This document shows positions 1 to 7,098 of a DNA stretch of 8,489 nt, one piece after another. Below the pieces are notes generated by a model. The model was not told where the DNA came from. It searched no databases and saw nothing but the letters and a program-made list of their open reading frames with translations. The stretch's first letter is position 1; the number at the start of each line of letters is the position of its first letter. Where the stretch lies: positions 1 to 8,489 of the forward strand of contig JAKAEG010000128.1 in assembly GCA_021819985.1 (NCBI GenBank), written 5' to 3'. A program made the position numbers and the translations under genes. The stretch is from Nitrospirota bacterium. GTDB taxonomy: Bacteria; Nitrospirota; Thermodesulfovibrionia; Thermodesulfovibrionales; JdFR-88.

Positions 1-33
1 AATTTTCCTTTTTCGACGCCGTATGCGGCGATT
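1..33 (-). other. metF 3' flank: small hairpin and possible Shine-Dalgarno of a next gene
   Basis: Immediately after the metF TGA, the minus strand has CGCCG-CATA-CGGCG (17-30), a five-base-pair stem with a four-base loop. It is not followed by a T-run, so it is not a convincing intrinsic terminator. Purine-rich AAAAAGGA follows (6-13) and could serve a co-directional gene starting just outside the window. This suggests metF may not end the operon. Confidence 0.3.
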
Positions 34-921
34 TCAGCCTCTTGTAGCCGAAAGCAATTTTGAGATAGGTTCAAGTATCTCGTTTACAGCGTCCGCCCTG
101 TTCAAGGTATAAAAGTGCAGGTATTTCACCCCGTTTTCAAGCAGGTCTTCGCATTGCCTGGTTACGTATTCAACGCCTGTCTTTCTTATGCCCTCCGGGC
201 TTTCAAGCACAGGCAGCATCTTGCGCGAAAGGCTCTCCGGGATGGTCGCGTTGCAGAAAGAGCAGAACTCTTTTATCTTGTTGAAATCGGTGACCGGCAT
301 TATGCCAGGAATAATGGGTATGTTTATCCCATGCGCTATGGCCCTGTCCATGAAGTCATAGTAATAGCAGTTATCGAAAAACATCTGGGTGATAGCGAAA
401 TCGGCCCCGGCATCCACTTTCATCTTCGCGTATTCGATGTCCTTTTCAAGAGACGGGGCTTCGGGGTGCTTCTCCGGGTAAAGCGCCACGCCTACGGAAA
501 AGAAATTGTATTTCTTTATGAACTCTACCAGGTCGCGGGCGTATCGAAACTCGCCCTTTGTAAGATCGAAATCCCTCATGTTTTTTGGAGGGTCTCCCCT
601 CAGGGCAAGTATGTTCTCGACGCCCGCCTCCATATAACCTTTTAAAAGGGCGTCCATGGACTGCCTTGTTGCCCCGATGCAGGTCAGGTGAGACATTACG
701 TTTAAGTCAGTGGTTTCCTTTATTTTAAGGAGGGTTTCCATGGTGCGCTGCTGTGTGCTGCCGCCGGCCCCGTAAGTGACGGAGGCATACAGCGGGGCAT
801 GTTTTTTTTGAAACTCCTTTACGGTCTCGATAAAAGGCCCCATGCCATCGGCGCCCTTGGGCGGAAAAAATTCAAAAGAGACCCCGGTTTTTTTATTTTT
901 TAAAACATCTCTTATTTTCAT
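34..921 (-). CDS. metF: 5,10-methylenetetrahydrofolate reductase (MetF)
   Basis: This enzyme reduces 5,10-methylene-THF to 5-methyl-THF in the cytoplasm, supplying methyl groups for methionine synthesis or, in acetogenic-type metabolism, the methyl branch of the Wood-Ljungdahl pathway. The 295-residue product is full length for bacterial MetF (E. coli is about 296) and shows the family signatures in order: SFEFFPPK near residue 15, VTYGAGGST near 49, HLTCIG near 78, ALRGDPP near 106, the flavin-region GVALYPEKHPEA near 145, ITQMFFDN near 177, PGIMPV near 205 and YTLNR near 272. It starts with ATG; the ribosome-binding site is modest (GAG 9 bases upstream, GGAG 14 bases upstream). It lies 52 bases downstream of the sigma-54 regulator on the same strand. 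No metV-like partner is visible here, so the electron donor and the direction of physiological use cannot be told. Identification is very secure; pathway assignment is inference. Confidence 0.96.
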   Translation of the reverse strand: MKIRDVLKNKKTGVSFEFFPPKGADGMGPFIETVKEFQKKHAPLYASVTYGAGGSTQQRTMETLLKIKETTDLNVMSHLTCIGATRQSMDALLKGYMEAGVENILALRGDPPKNMRDFDLTKGEFRYARDLVEFIKKYNFFSVGVALYPEKHPEAPSLEKDIEYAKMKVDAGADFAITQMFFDNCYYYDFMDRAIAHGINIPIIPGIMPVTDFNKIKEFCSFCNATIPESLSRKMLPVLESPEGIRKTGVEYVTRQCEDLLENGVKYLHFYTLNRADAVNEILEPISKLLSATRG

Positions 922-973
922 AAATTTCTACTCTGCTCCGGACTGCGGATATTTTTGTTTTTTTGCCCGTTCC

Positions 974-2305
974 TTATTGGGCCACACCGTATTTTTTAAG
1001 TTTCAGGTAAAGTGTTTTCCTGTCGATGCCAAGTATCTGGCTGGCCCTGGACTGGTTGCCCCCCGCTGCCTTAAGCACACGGAGGATATAGTCCTTCTCC
1101 ATCTCCTCGAGCGAAAGCTGGCCGCCTCCTTCCGCTGGCGGTGTCTCCGGTATCAGGACCGCGTCACGGACTATCGGCCCGGTGTCTGAAAGTATGACGG
1201 CCCTTTCCATTATGTTCTCAAGCTCCCTTACATTGCCGGGCCAGCGGTACTCCATAAGTAAATTCAGCGCCGGGGCCTCGATGCCTTCCACCTGTTTTGA
1301 GAATTTGCGCGCGTATTTGAGGACAAAATGCCTGGCCAGTTCCTCTATGTCTTCCGGGCGCTCCCTGAGAGGGGGGATAATGATTGAAAATACATTCAGC
1401 CTGTAATAAAGGTCTTCTCTGAACAGCCCCTCTTTTATGAGGCCTCTCATGTCCCTGTTAGTTGCTGCCAGGACCCGGACATCGACATTGAGGTTCTTGT
1501 TGCCGCCCACGCGCCTGAACTCCCCGGAGTCCAGAAACCGCAGCAGTTTCGCCTGGAGCTTCACCGGCATTTCTCCTATCTCGTCCAGGAAAAGCGTCCC
1601 CGTGTCGGCGACCTCCACAATGCCGTGTTTTGTCTGATATGCGTTTGTAAAAGCGCCCTTTTCATGCCCGAAGATCTCCGATTCTATCAGGTTTTCAGAG
1701 AGAGTAGCGCAGTTGAGGGCGATGAAAGGAAGCCCGCTTCTCCTGCTGCTTCGCCAAAGAATATTGGCCGCAAGCTCTTTCCCTGTGCCGGACTCTCCCT
1801 GTATAAGCACCGGCGAGTCCGTAGGGGCCACTTTTTTTATCAAAGAGACCACGTCCGCCAGTTGCCTGCTCCTGCAAATAAACTGAGAGGATGATTCCTT
1901 CCTTACAAGTTCCTGCTCCAGGAGCTTGCTTTTGACCGAAAGCCGCCCGTAATCGTATGCCCTGTTTATGATAACCACGAGTTCGTCCAGCTTGTAAGGC
2001 TTGGTCAGGTAATCATACGCCCCGTTTTTCATCGCGGCGACGGCGGTCTCGACGGTGGCCTTTCCGGTAAGGACGATTATCACGGGCGCCGCCGGATCGC
2101 CTTTCATTTTCTCCATAAGGGAAACCCCGTCCATCCCCGGCATGACTATATCCAGAAGGATGACATCAAAGGTTTTCTCTTTGAGCAGGCTGAGCGCCTC
2201 GCTTCCGTCGCCGGCCGCCTCAACGTAAAACCCCTTTCTTGCGAGTTCCCGTTTTAAAAGCCTTCTGAACGGTTCCTCGTCGTCTACCGCAAGCACCCTT
2301 ATCAT
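974..2305 (-). CDS. NtrC-family sigma-54-dependent response regulator
   Basis: A 443-residue cytoplasmic transcription activator with the standard three parts. The receiver domain (about 1-120) has acidic residues D8/D9, phosphoacceptor D52, T80 and K102. The AAA+ sigma-54 interaction domain (about 140-375) has Walker A GESGTGKE at 170-177, the sigma-54 contact loop as GAFTNA at 217-222, Walker B GTLFLDE at 236-242 and an arginine-finger segment around FREDLYYRLN. A Fis-type helix-turn-helix follows at about 398-441 (GGNQSRASQILGIDRKTLY). The usual loop is GAFTGA; the fifth residue here is Asn. The ATG start overlaps the kinase stop (ATGA) and has a good Shine-Dalgarno, GGGAAGGA, four bases upstream. 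It is therefore the cognate regulator of the preceding kinase. Targets are unknown; the neighbouring cytochrome genes are the obvious candidates by position only. Confidence 0.95.
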   Translation of the reverse strand: MIRVLAVDDEEPFRRLLKRELARKGFYVEAAGDGSEALSLLKEKTFDVILLDIVMPGMDGVSLMEKMKGDPAAPVIIVLTGKATVETAVAAMKNGAYDYLTKPYKLDELVVIINRAYDYGRLSVKSKLLEQELVRKESSSQFICRSRQLADVVSLIKKVAPTDSPVLIQGESGTGKELAANILWRSSRRSGLPFIALNCATLSENLIESEIFGHEKGAFTNAYQTKHGIVEVADTGTLFLDEIGEMPVKLQAKLLRFLDSGEFRRVGGNKNLNVDVRVLAATNRDMRGLIKEGLFREDLYYRLNVFSIIIPPLRERPEDIEELARHFVLKYARKFSKQVEGIEAPALNLLMEYRWPGNVRELENIMERAVILSDTGPIVRDAVLIPETPPAEGGGQLSLEEMEKDYILRVLKAAGGNQSRASQILGIDRKTLYLKLKKYGVAQ

Positions 2306-4275
2306 GAGATCCTTCCCGTTGTTTTATCCCGTACCTCGATGTCCTTTGCAGTTACTACGGGCAGCCTGATAATGAACGAGGTCCCATGGCCTGCAGCGCT
2401 TTCCGCGTCTATGCTGCCCCCGTGCTCCTCGACGATCTTATGGCAGATGGAAAGCCCGAGCCCGGTGCCCTCGCCGGCAGGTTTCGTAGTAAAGAATGGG
2501 TCGAATATCTTATCAATGATATTCCCTGGTATCCCCGGGCCCGTGTCCCGGATGACCACCTTTATGGACGGCGGGCGGAAGGCCATACTTTCTTCGTTCT
2601 GCCTGTCGTCCATCTGGGTTGTTATATTTATGCTTCCGTTTTCCGGGGTAAAGTACATGGAGTTTATTATGATATTCATGAAGAGCTGCCTCAAGGCGCC
2701 AGGCTCCGCGTATATTTTGGGCAGATCCCTGCGCAGATTGAATTCCATCCGGTGGTTGAGCCTTTTGGCCCTGTGGTTCACAAGGAGAATGACCTCCTTG
2801 ATTATCTCGTTAATGTCCAACTGCCGGAACGATCCGGAGGAAGGGCTTGCGAAATCAAGCAGACTTCGGAGTATCCCCTTGCACCTGAATATCTCTTTAT
2901 GTATGGTTTCCAGGTATTCCGGGAAATCTTCGAACTCGGGTATTTTCAACAAGGCATCTTCCCTGGCCCTGTCCATGAGGGCGTCGGAGTAACCGGCAAT
3001 TATGCCAAGGGGATTGTTTATCTCATGGGCGATGCCCGCCACCAGGGTGCCCAGGGAGGCCAGTCTGTTCGATCTGACCAGGTGCTGCTCAAGCCTTTTT
3101 TGATCGGTAACGTCTTTCAGGTAATGCACCATCGCGTACATGCGGCCCTCTTCATCCACGAGGGGGTAGACCCAGAAATGAAAGATACCACCGTCAACGC
3201 TGGTCAATTCCCTGAAAGAAGGCATCCGGCTTGAGACCGTCTGCTGGCAGAGTCTCTCCGTTATCTTTATGCCTATTTTTTCCATCAGCTGCCTGCACGG
3301 CCTTCCCACCACCTGGGCGGACGTAAACTCCGTCTTCTCCAAAACCGTCTGGTTTGCGCGGATCACCCGCTGGTTTGAATCCTCGATCCATACCATATCG
3401 GTAATCGCGTCAAAGGTCTTTTTCCATTCCTTTTTCTCTCTGGATATCTCCTCGAACAAAAGCGCGTTTTCAAGCGCGATGGCGATGTGTCTTGCCACCG
3501 AAAGGAGTATCTGGAGGTCTTTTCCGGAATATCTTGAAGGCATGGTGCTGTCCAGATTGAACACGCCAAGCATATGGTCCTTGAAAAGCGGGATGCTTAT
3601 GGTCGAGCGAATGCCCTCATCGGCCAGTTTTTTATCATCCGCGAACCGGATGTTTTCAAGAAGGTCCTGGTTGATCCAGGGCTTGTTGTTCTTTACCACC
3701 CAGCCAGCGCTTGTAGTGCCGATGGGGGCCTTTACGCCCTTTGGCATGAGTGTTTTCATCCCGGTATCGAGGGCAAATATGAGCAGGTTTTCTTTTTCCT
3801 CGTTATAAAGGAGAAGGCTGGCCCTGTCGTAACCTATTATTTTTTTTATCTCGGAGACGACCATCCTGAAAATGGTGCCGATACTGAGGCTGGAATTTAT
3901 TATCCCGCCCAGCTCATTTATAAGCCAGGCATGCGCCGGGTCTTCCTTTATTTCCTGTATTATGACTGCACGGCTGTCCGGGGTGCCCTGTGCAATTACT
4001 GTGATCTTCGCGGCAAAGACCTCGCCGTTTTTCCTTCTGCAGTCCGATTCAAAAGAACAGGCCGGGGTTTTCTCCCAGGAACGGGCCTCCTCAAAAGAAA
4101 CAAAGGCATCCAGGCCGGCGCCTCGCAGGTCATCCGGCGGACATCCCAAAGCAGCGCCGGATGCGGCGTTTGCGAATTGTATTTTCCGGTTTTTATCGAT
4201 TACCAGGGCAGGTATATTAAGGGAATCCAGAGTGCTCAAAAGAAATCCAAGCTCTTGGGGAAACAGGACGTCCAC
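2302..4275 (-). CDS. Soluble PAS-GAF-PAS sensor histidine kinase
   Basis: A 657-residue histidine kinase expected to phosphorylate the regulator encoded next to it. Domains in order: PAS at about 10-113, GAF at about 118-275, second PAS at about 285-395, HisKA dimerisation/phosphoacceptor at about 402-478 with H417 in GIAHEINNPLG, and HATPase_c at about 520-640. The ATPase domain shows the N-box (N534 and N538), G1 DTGPGI at 577-582, F-box FDPFFTTK at 591-598 and G2 GTGLGLS at 603-609. No hydrophobic stretch long enough for a membrane helix is present, so it probably senses an internal cue through PAS/GAF; the ligand cannot be read from sequence and no CXXCH motif is present. The HisKA helices are separated by a longer than usual linker (about 432-455). 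The GTG start is the first possible one, because an in-frame TAA lies three codons upstream; no clear Shine-Dalgarno precedes it. The gene overlaps the regulator by four bases. Confidence 0.95.
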   Translation of the reverse strand: MDVLFPQELGFLLSTLDSLNIPALVIDKNRKIQFANAASGAALGCPPDDLRGAGLDAFVSFEEARSWEKTPACSFESDCRRKNGEVFAAKITVIAQGTPDSRAVIIQEIKEDPAHAWLINELGGIINSSLSIGTIFRMVVSEIKKIIGYDRASLLLYNEEKENLLIFALDTGMKTLMPKGVKAPIGTTSAGWVVKNNKPWINQDLLENIRFADDKKLADEGIRSTISIPLFKDHMLGVFNLDSTMPSRYSGKDLQILLSVARHIAIALENALLFEEISREKKEWKKTFDAITDMVWIEDSNQRVIRANQTVLEKTEFTSAQVVGRPCRQLMEKIGIKITERLCQQTVSSRMPSFRELTSVDGGIFHFWVYPLVDEEGRMYAMVHYLKDVTDQKRLEQHLVRSNRLASLGTLVAGIAHEINNPLGIIAGYSDALMDRAREDALLKIPEFEDFPEYLETIHKEIFRCKGILRSLLDFASPSSGSFRQLDINEIIKEVILLVNHRAKRLNHRMEFNLRRDLPKIYAEPGALRQLFMNIIINSMYFTPENGSINITTQMDDRQNEESMAFRPPSIKVVIRDTGPGIPGNIIDKIFDPFFTTKPAGEGTGLGLSICHKIVEEHGGSIDAESAAGHGTSFIIRLPVVTAKDIEVRDKTTGRIS

Positions 4276-4324
4276 GATTAATTATAACAGGGGAACAGGG
4301 CGTTTTTCCCCGTCAAATTTTACT
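4276..4324 (-). other. Short intergenic gap with weak hairpin and TATAAT box
   Basis: This 49-base gap separates the octaheme cytochrome stop from the kinase GTG. On the minus strand it holds a six-base-pair inverted repeat, GGGGAA and TTCCCC (4306-4311 with 4290-4295), around a ten-base loop. It is followed by T/A-rich sequence but no clean T-run, so it is at best a weak terminator or attenuator. A perfect TATAAT hexamer (4281-4286) lies five bases before the kinase start, without a convincing -35 box at 16-18 bases. Together these might lower kinase expression relative to the cytochromes or supply a leaderless internal promoter; neither is demonstrated. Confidence 0.3.
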
Positions 4325-5305
4325 TTACCCTTTGAAGTGGCACTGAGTGCAGAAATGCCGCGGGTGCCTGTAGTCACCGAAAAGCTGAAATTTAAAATTC
4401 GAGGCATGCGGGCTGTGGCATGACGCGCAGGACAGCTCCTGTCCCGGGTGCCTCGGGTCGGGCTTGCCCCGGATCGGATGGGGCGTCCCGTCAAAAAAGG
4501 TGATTATATGGTCGCCGGTCTGCCCCACATGGCAAGACAGACACAGGTCTGTCGGGAACTTTCTGGTCCAGAAAGGCCAGTCCGAGCCATGAGGGCTGTG
4601 GCATGTGGTGCACATGCCCATTGCAAACGGGCCATGCTGGTGGTTAAGCTTTTTCCATGAATCGATCTGGTCTTTATGGCAGACCTCACATGCCTTTTCA
4701 GCGGGGGAAGGCACCTCGTATTTGGGCTGCGCCTTCGGGTCATGGCACATAAGACAAGCCCATACGGCGGTAGGGCCATGCACATATTTATGGTTTGTGA
4801 CATCCTTGTGGCAGGTATAACAGCTGGAATCGGACGGTTTGGCCGGACGGCCGTCAGATATCGTGGGGTCCATCTGATGACATGTAAAGCAGACGCTGGA
4901 ACTGCTGTGGAACAGGTACCGGGCATAACCATCAGGTGGCGAGTTGTACCGGGCCGATATCGGCGAAATGACAAAAACGCTGACCTGGCCTGAGTGTGGG
5001 AACCCGTCGGCGCCCACGCCGGCGATCATGATCTGGTTCAACCCGGGATGGACCGGAATGGTAAGGCATATATACTCCTTGTCTTTTATTCCGGTGATCG
5101 TTTTTACCGTCTTGCCGTCCACAAATATCTGCATGGTATCCAAGGCGTTTTTTTCCACCTTGGAAACAACATCTATGCTCTGCCCCCCTTGTATATACGT
5201 TTTGTCCGCAGGGGTGATGATCCGGAGAATGTCGTCAGCTGAATAACTTTTTAGTGGCAGGAAGAGAAGGAAAAACAATAGACAGAGGACGGCCCGTTTA
5301 ATCAC
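4325..5305 (-). CDS. Exported octaheme c-type cytochrome (paired CXXCH) with N-terminal beta domain
   Basis: A 326-residue secreted multiheme cytochrome. Residues 1-22 form a signal peptide (hydrophobic 6-18, likely cleavage after SYSA). Residues about 25-115 carry no heme motif and look like an Ig-like/glucodextranase-B-like beta domain (a P-x-G-G-x-I-x-V strand pattern, FVDGKTV hairpin, GLNQIMIAG). Eight CXXCH sites follow at 139-143, 162-166, 184-188, 206-210, 232-236, 255-259, 293-297 and 319-323. About twelve further histidines lie in the heme region, several in HGP and SPH contexts typical of paired-CXXCH proteins, so bis-His ligation of all eight is feasible. The GTG start overlaps the stop of the TlpA-like gene (GTGA) and lacks a recognisable Shine-Dalgarno, which suggests translation by coupling. 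The presumed role is electron transfer in the periplasm or at the cell surface; no catalytic heme site (such as CXXCK) is visible. Confidence 0.9.
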   Translation of the reverse strand: MIKRAVLCLLFFLLFLPLKSYSADDILRIITPADKTYIQGGQSIDVVSKVEKNALDTMQIFVDGKTVKTITGIKDKEYICLTIPVHPGLNQIMIAGVGADGFPHSGQVSVFVISPISARYNSPPDGYARYLFHSSSSVCFTCHQMDPTISDGRPAKPSDSSCYTCHKDVTNHKYVHGPTAVWACLMCHDPKAQPKYEVPSPAEKACEVCHKDQIDSWKKLNHQHGPFAMGMCTTCHSPHGSDWPFWTRKFPTDLCLSCHVGQTGDHIITFFDGTPHPIRGKPDPRHPGQELSCASCHSPHASNFKFQLFGDYRHPRHFCTQCHFKG

Positions 5306-6453
5306 TGCTTTAATATTATCTTCAGGGCTTTCCCGTAAGCGCCGGCTGCTCCCCGGATATCGCCCTTTTCTTCATATAATTTGCCTTGATACATATATAC
5401 CTGGGAATCCATTGGGTTCAGCCTGGCGGCGGCCGCAAACATCTTGCCCGCTTGCGGCATGTCCCCTCCCTTTCCGTAGTAATAACCAAGCAGATAATAA
5501 CAGGGCGTGTACGCTTCGTCAAGCTTCAGGGCCTTTTCCATATCCGCCATCCCGTCTTTGGCATCACCGGAGTCAGCCAGGAGTTTGCCCAGATCACACA
5601 TGGCAATAACGTTGCCCGGTTCCTTTACAAGCGCCTGCTCGAACTGTTCCTTTGCAAGCTTGGGCTGGTCGTGCGTCTCATAATACTCTCCCAGGCTTAC
5701 GTTAGGCCTGGCAAATTTGGGGTCCGCAGCGATGGATTTTGTGAACCAGAGCGGGGCCATGCCGGCCATGCGTTCGGATTTCATCATCCGCATTCCCAGG
5801 TTATAAGTTCTGAGGGCCGCGTCGGTTGGCATATAGCCGCCCTTTATGGTGCCGCCCTTTTTTAGACCCCCGAACTGCCCGTTTATATAGTCCATCATAT
5901 CCGCGGAGCCGACGATGGGGAAACCGAACAACTGATACCGGATCTTGGCGTCCGGGTCCAGTATCACCGTAGTGGGGACCGCTATCACGTCAAAATCATG
6001 GAACGCCACCAGCCCGTAATCTATGAGCACCGGGACATCCAATTTCCATTCAGCGATCTTGTCCTTTATTCCGGATAATGTTTCGTCGTCTATATTCTGG
6101 GCGTTCACATTTATTGCCACGACCGCAAAACCCTTGTCCTTGTACTTGTGATAGAGTTCCTCCATCTCCTTAAGTTCGATGGGGGAATTTACGCTCCATG
6201 TGGCCCAGAATACGAGTGCGGTCAGTTTTTTCCCTTTAACATCGGCGAATGTTTTTGTCTGGCCGTTCAGGTCTTTGAGAGAGAAATCCGGGACCTTCAC
6301 GCCAACCTGAAGGTTCTGGGCGGAAGCCTGCGCAGGCATCATGAAAGCAGCGGACGAACACAACAGCAACAAAAGAGATGGGAACAGGCCAAAAACCCCC
6401 CGGGGCCTCCGCAATCCCCGCATTTTCCCCGCAGTTTCAGTGCCTTGGACCAT
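5302..6453 (-). CDS. Exported TlpA/ResA-like thioredoxin-fold protein with TPR array, active-site cysteines replaced by serine
   Basis: A 383-residue exported protein. The N-terminus is basic (RRPR at 15-18), then hydrophobic (21-40), with likely cleavage after ASA at 45. Residues about 48-195 match the TlpA/AhpC-TSA fold: VPDFSLKDLNGQ at 54-65, FWATW at 82-86, VVAINVN at 111-117 and the cis-proline loop VPTTVILDP at 159-167. Where family members have WCxxC, this protein reads W-S-V-N-S (S87, S90; codons AGC and TCC). The only mature-region cysteines are C286 and C318 in the C-terminal part, so it cannot act as a conventional dithiol oxidoreductase. Residues about 214-380 form roughly five TPR-like helical pairs. 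The ATG start shares one base with the preceding stop (TAATG) and has a strong Shine-Dalgarno six bases upstream. Position between a TPR protein and a cytochrome suggests a binding, scaffold or heme/apocytochrome chaperone role (inference). Confidence 0.88.
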   Translation of the reverse strand: MVQGTETAGKMRGLRRPRGVFGLFPSLLLLLCSSAAFMMPAQASAQNLQVGVKVPDFSLKDLNGQTKTFADVKGKKLTALVFWATWSVNSPIELKEMEELYHKYKDKGFAVVAINVNAQNIDDETLSGIKDKIAEWKLDVPVLIDYGLVAFHDFDVIAVPTTVILDPDAKIRYQLFGFPIVGSADMMDYINGQFGGLKKGGTIKGGYMPTDAALRTYNLGMRMMKSERMAGMAPLWFTKSIAADPKFARPNVSLGEYYETHDQPKLAKEQFEQALVKEPGNVIAMCDLGKLLADSGDAKDGMADMEKALKLDEAYTPCYYLLGYYYGKGGDMPQAGKMFAAAARLNPMDSQVYMYQGKLYEEKGDIRGAAGAYGKALKIILKQ

Positions 6454-7088
6454 TAATGTCTCCCCTCATCGTGTTTCTCTATTCCTTTTTTATAAGCTTC
6501 CAGGGCTTTTTGCGGCTGGCCCATCTTTTCGTAGACCTTGCCAAGCTCATAATATGCAAGGACAGGGTCCGGATTGAGCACCAGGGCCTCCTTCAGGGCG
6601 GCAAGGGCGGCAGGGAGATCCCCCTTCTTAAAGAGGACCACACCTTCCCCGGTCTTTGCGGAATGTTGCATCGGATTTATCTTAAGGGTTTCGTTAAAAA
6701 CCTTCATTGCTTCATCGAGTTGGCCTTTTTTGATCAGCAGGTTTCCGAGTTCAACGCGGGCCGGCATGCATGTGGGATCCGCGGTAATGCTTTCCTTTGT
6801 TTTTGCGATTGCCGCATCCAGCTTGTTTTCCCGCTCAAGTGAGGAGGCGTCCCTTAAAAGAGAGAGCGCCTGAGGTGGCCCGGAAAGGGCCTTCCGGATC
6901 TTGGCCTTCGCCTTAATGTTCGTATTGGCAGTCGTATTAACAATACCACCCCACTGTTGCGGGGCGGCAAAAGCAGGCCGCACCAGGACGAGCGCCAAGA
7001 AAAAAATACATATAGCAACTAACGACACAGGGGACCTTTTAGTCCCCTGTCGTATATCCATGCTTATCACTTTACAGACCTGAGTCAT
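6453..7088 (-). CDS. Exported small TPR protein
   Basis: About 211 residues with an N-terminal hydrophobic segment (about 21-36) and likely signal cleavage after AFA at residue 41, so periplasmic or surface-exposed. The rest is helical, with about four tetratricopeptide repeats: roughly 76-106 (degenerate), 108-140, 142-174 and 176-208, the last three with the usual G/A and terminal NP pattern (KINPM, VLNPD). A short Thr/Asn/Lys-rich linker (about 47-66) precedes them. The frame is open to a TTG at 7097, but the Shine-Dalgarno GAGGGAG is only one base from that codon and ten bases from the ATG at 7088, so ATG is preferred. A second ATG at 7061 would give a more ordinary signal-peptide length but has no good ribosome-binding site. 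TPRs indicate protein-protein contacts; the partner is unknown, though coupling to the TlpA-like gene suggests they act together. Confidence 0.85.
   Translation of the reverse strand: MTQVCKVISMDIRQGTKRSPVSLVAICIFFLALVLVRPAFAAPQQWGGIVNTTANTNIKAKAKIRKALSGPPQALSLLRDASSLERENKLDAAIAKTKESITADPTCMPARVELGNLLIKKGQLDEAMKVFNETLKINPMQHSAKTGEGVVLFKKGDLPAALAALKEALVLNPDPVLAYYELGKVYEKMGQPQKALEAYKKGIEKHDEGRH
6460..6466 (-). promoter_or_regulatory. Shine-Dalgarno of the TlpA-TPR gene
   Basis: AGGGGAG on the minus strand, six bases before the ATG at 6453 and inside the end of the upstream TPR gene. It supports the upstream ATG at 6453 over the in-frame ATG at 6423, and with the TAATG stop-start overlap indicates re-initiation from the TPR gene. 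Confidence 0.7.
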
Positions 7089-7098
7089 TTTTTTCAAG

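Noticed and set aside
17..30. CGCCG/CGGCG hairpin after metF as a terminator
   Set aside because: The stem is only five base pairs and is followed by an A/G-rich tract, not a T-run, on the minus strand.
2386..3234. Long plus-strand open frame (282 codons) opposite the kinase gene
   Set aside because: It lies entirely antisense to conserved histidine kinase sequence, shows no recognisable domain and is a codon-bias shadow. The same applies to the other plus-strand frames, such as 115-645 and 3574-4281.
4504..4974. Minus-strand frame overlapping the octaheme cytochrome in another phase
   Set aside because: It lacks heme motifs and any plausible start signal, and overlaps eight in-frame CXXCH motifs of the real gene.
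6352..6363. Possible lipobox (LLLLC) in the signal peptide of the TlpA-TPR protein
   Set aside because: The residue before the cysteine is Leu, where Gly, Ala or Ser is expected, and a good signal peptidase I site (ASA) lies downstream. A lipoprotein is unlikely.
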